From: Pardosa pseudoannulata
Taxonomy: Eukaryota; Arthropoda; Arachnida; Araneae; Lycosidae
Length of the DNA stretch: 64,000 nt
Direction: 5' to 3'
Assembly (NCBI GenBank): GCA_032207245.1
Contig: CM063500.1
Coordinates: 75,454,668 to 75,518,667 of the forward strand
A program made the position numbers and the translations under genes. The notes under the pieces are model-generated. The model did no database searches, had not been told where the DNA came from, and saw nothing but the letters and a program-made list of their open reading frames with translations. Positions 63,366 through 64,000 of the stretch are shown here, piece after piece. Numbering within the stretch: position 1 is the stretch's first letter; every line of letters starts with the position of its first letter.

Positions 63366-63540
63366 GTTTGGTTTGGTGTGCTACGGTCTACTTTTTGCAA
63401 CACGAAGGCTAATGAGACCGGGACCTACTGCTTATAGCCGATTTCGAATGGCTATGACCATCCATGCCACTGTGGGATTCGAACCCACGAACTCTGGTAC
63501 TGATGGCCAGCACCCTAACCAATCGGTCATCGTTCGGCAC
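63366..63540 (-). mobile_element. tRNA-derived SINE, copy S8 (best preserved)
   Basis: 175 bp with head A box tgaccgattgg (one change), intact B box gggttcgaatccc, hairpin region and CCAAACCAAAC tail. Exact 12-bp duplication gataccaggaag (63354-63365 and 63541-63552). Open frames running over it on the + strand are incidental. Confidence 0.9.
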
Positions 63541-63552
63541 GATACCAGGAAG

Positions 63553-63880
63553 AAATAATAGAATTTTGTGTGGTAACTTTAGACCTACTGGTGCTATTTT
63601 GGTGATGTTCAGCAGTTGTTTACATTGTATTCATTATTTCTTGTAATCCACACCCGTTTAGAAGTAAGTCTAAGTTTCTTTCATCGTCGTATAGCATTAT
63701 ATTTAATCTCATGCCACTAAGATTTAAGGGTCTTTGTCAAATTGAGATTGAAAAAATAATGAACAATTTTGACTCAAAAAATTAAGCTGATAGCAGTTCT
63801 CCCGGAGGGTTACAATGGGACAAAACATTTACCTCTCACGAGAATGCGGGAAATGCTGCCATTTCCTAGTCCAAGCTCAA
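63553..63880. other. Unassigned sequence
   Basis: Nothing recognised. Confidence 0.4.
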
Positions 63881-63889
63881 ACCAAGGGT

Positions 63890-64000
63890 CAGCCGAAATT
63901 TAAGAGTTAAAGCAGATTCTAAACTGATACGAACATCCTTACTAGAAGCGGTATTCGAATGCGGAAACTCCAATACCGATATCAGCTCTCTACCATTCGG
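63890..64000 (-). mobile_element. tRNA-derived SINE, copy S9, cut by window end
   Basis: actgatacgaacatcctta, gcggtattcgaatgcgg and agctctctaccattcgg match the head half of the SINE (S3b/S4 subfamily), with many changes. Continues beyond the window. Confidence 0.6.

Overview
This window looks like repeat-dominated, strongly AT-rich nuclear DNA from a metazoan, probably an arthropod; a spider or other arachnid would fit, but that is inference. The basis is long (TA)n microsatellites, Tc1, pogo, hAT and piggyBac transposon relics, RTE-like LINE ends, and a tRNA-derived SINE family still carrying target-site duplications (TSDs). I found no intact host protein gene, rRNA, functional tRNA or bacterial-type operon. 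Nearly every open frame is either a transposase fragment, a microsatellite read-through (Tyr-Ile runs) or chance.

Layout. 1-11.8 kb is a satellite mosaic: runs of an ~88-bp monomer (type A) alternate with ~450-600-bp blocks (type B) that share a very well conserved ~170-bp core; two B blocks carry a captured ~145-bp GC-richer fragment. 11.8-14.1 kb is a second satellite (type C) with an ~172-bp period. 14.4-15.9 kb is a third tandem array (type D, 214-218 bp) split by a 634-bp hAT MITE with a perfect 8-bp TSD. 17.4-27.5 kb holds a dispersed repeat (E, three copies), a duplicated flank (F, two copies), a near-full-length dead Tc1 element, a deleted piggyBac-like element, a deleted hAT with a BED-finger remnant sitting inside an (AT)n microsatellite, and an old piggyBac-like MITE. 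28.7-33.4 kb is a long-period tandem repeat (G). A very long (TA)n tract occupies 33.87-34.23 kb. 35.2-37.35 kb is a ~600-bp tandem repeat (H), one copy of which has grown a ~100-bp (AT)n microsatellite. 39-44 kb has a deleted pogo/Tigger element inside a microsatellite and a second dead Tc1.

From 46 kb to the end the character changes: tRNA-derived SINEs (about 175 bp, all in the same orientation, five whole copies or nearly so with four clear TSDs), RTE-like 3' ends, a reverse-transcriptase fragment, two more piggyBac-like MITEs, and a ~0.8-kb duplicated segment (53.8 and 59.8 kb) in which one copy holds an extra 194-bp retroposon flanked by an 11-bp TSD.

Nothing here works as a pathway. 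The window records layered insertion, tandem amplification and segment duplication. The items most worth following are the A/B/C satellite mosaic with its conserved B core, the repeated use of (TA)n microsatellites as transposon landing sites, the F-E-F sandwich, and the piggyBac-like relic bounded by a 19-bp direct repeat. Repeat borders read by eye are accurate to roughly 10-20 bp unless a TSD or TIR fixes them.
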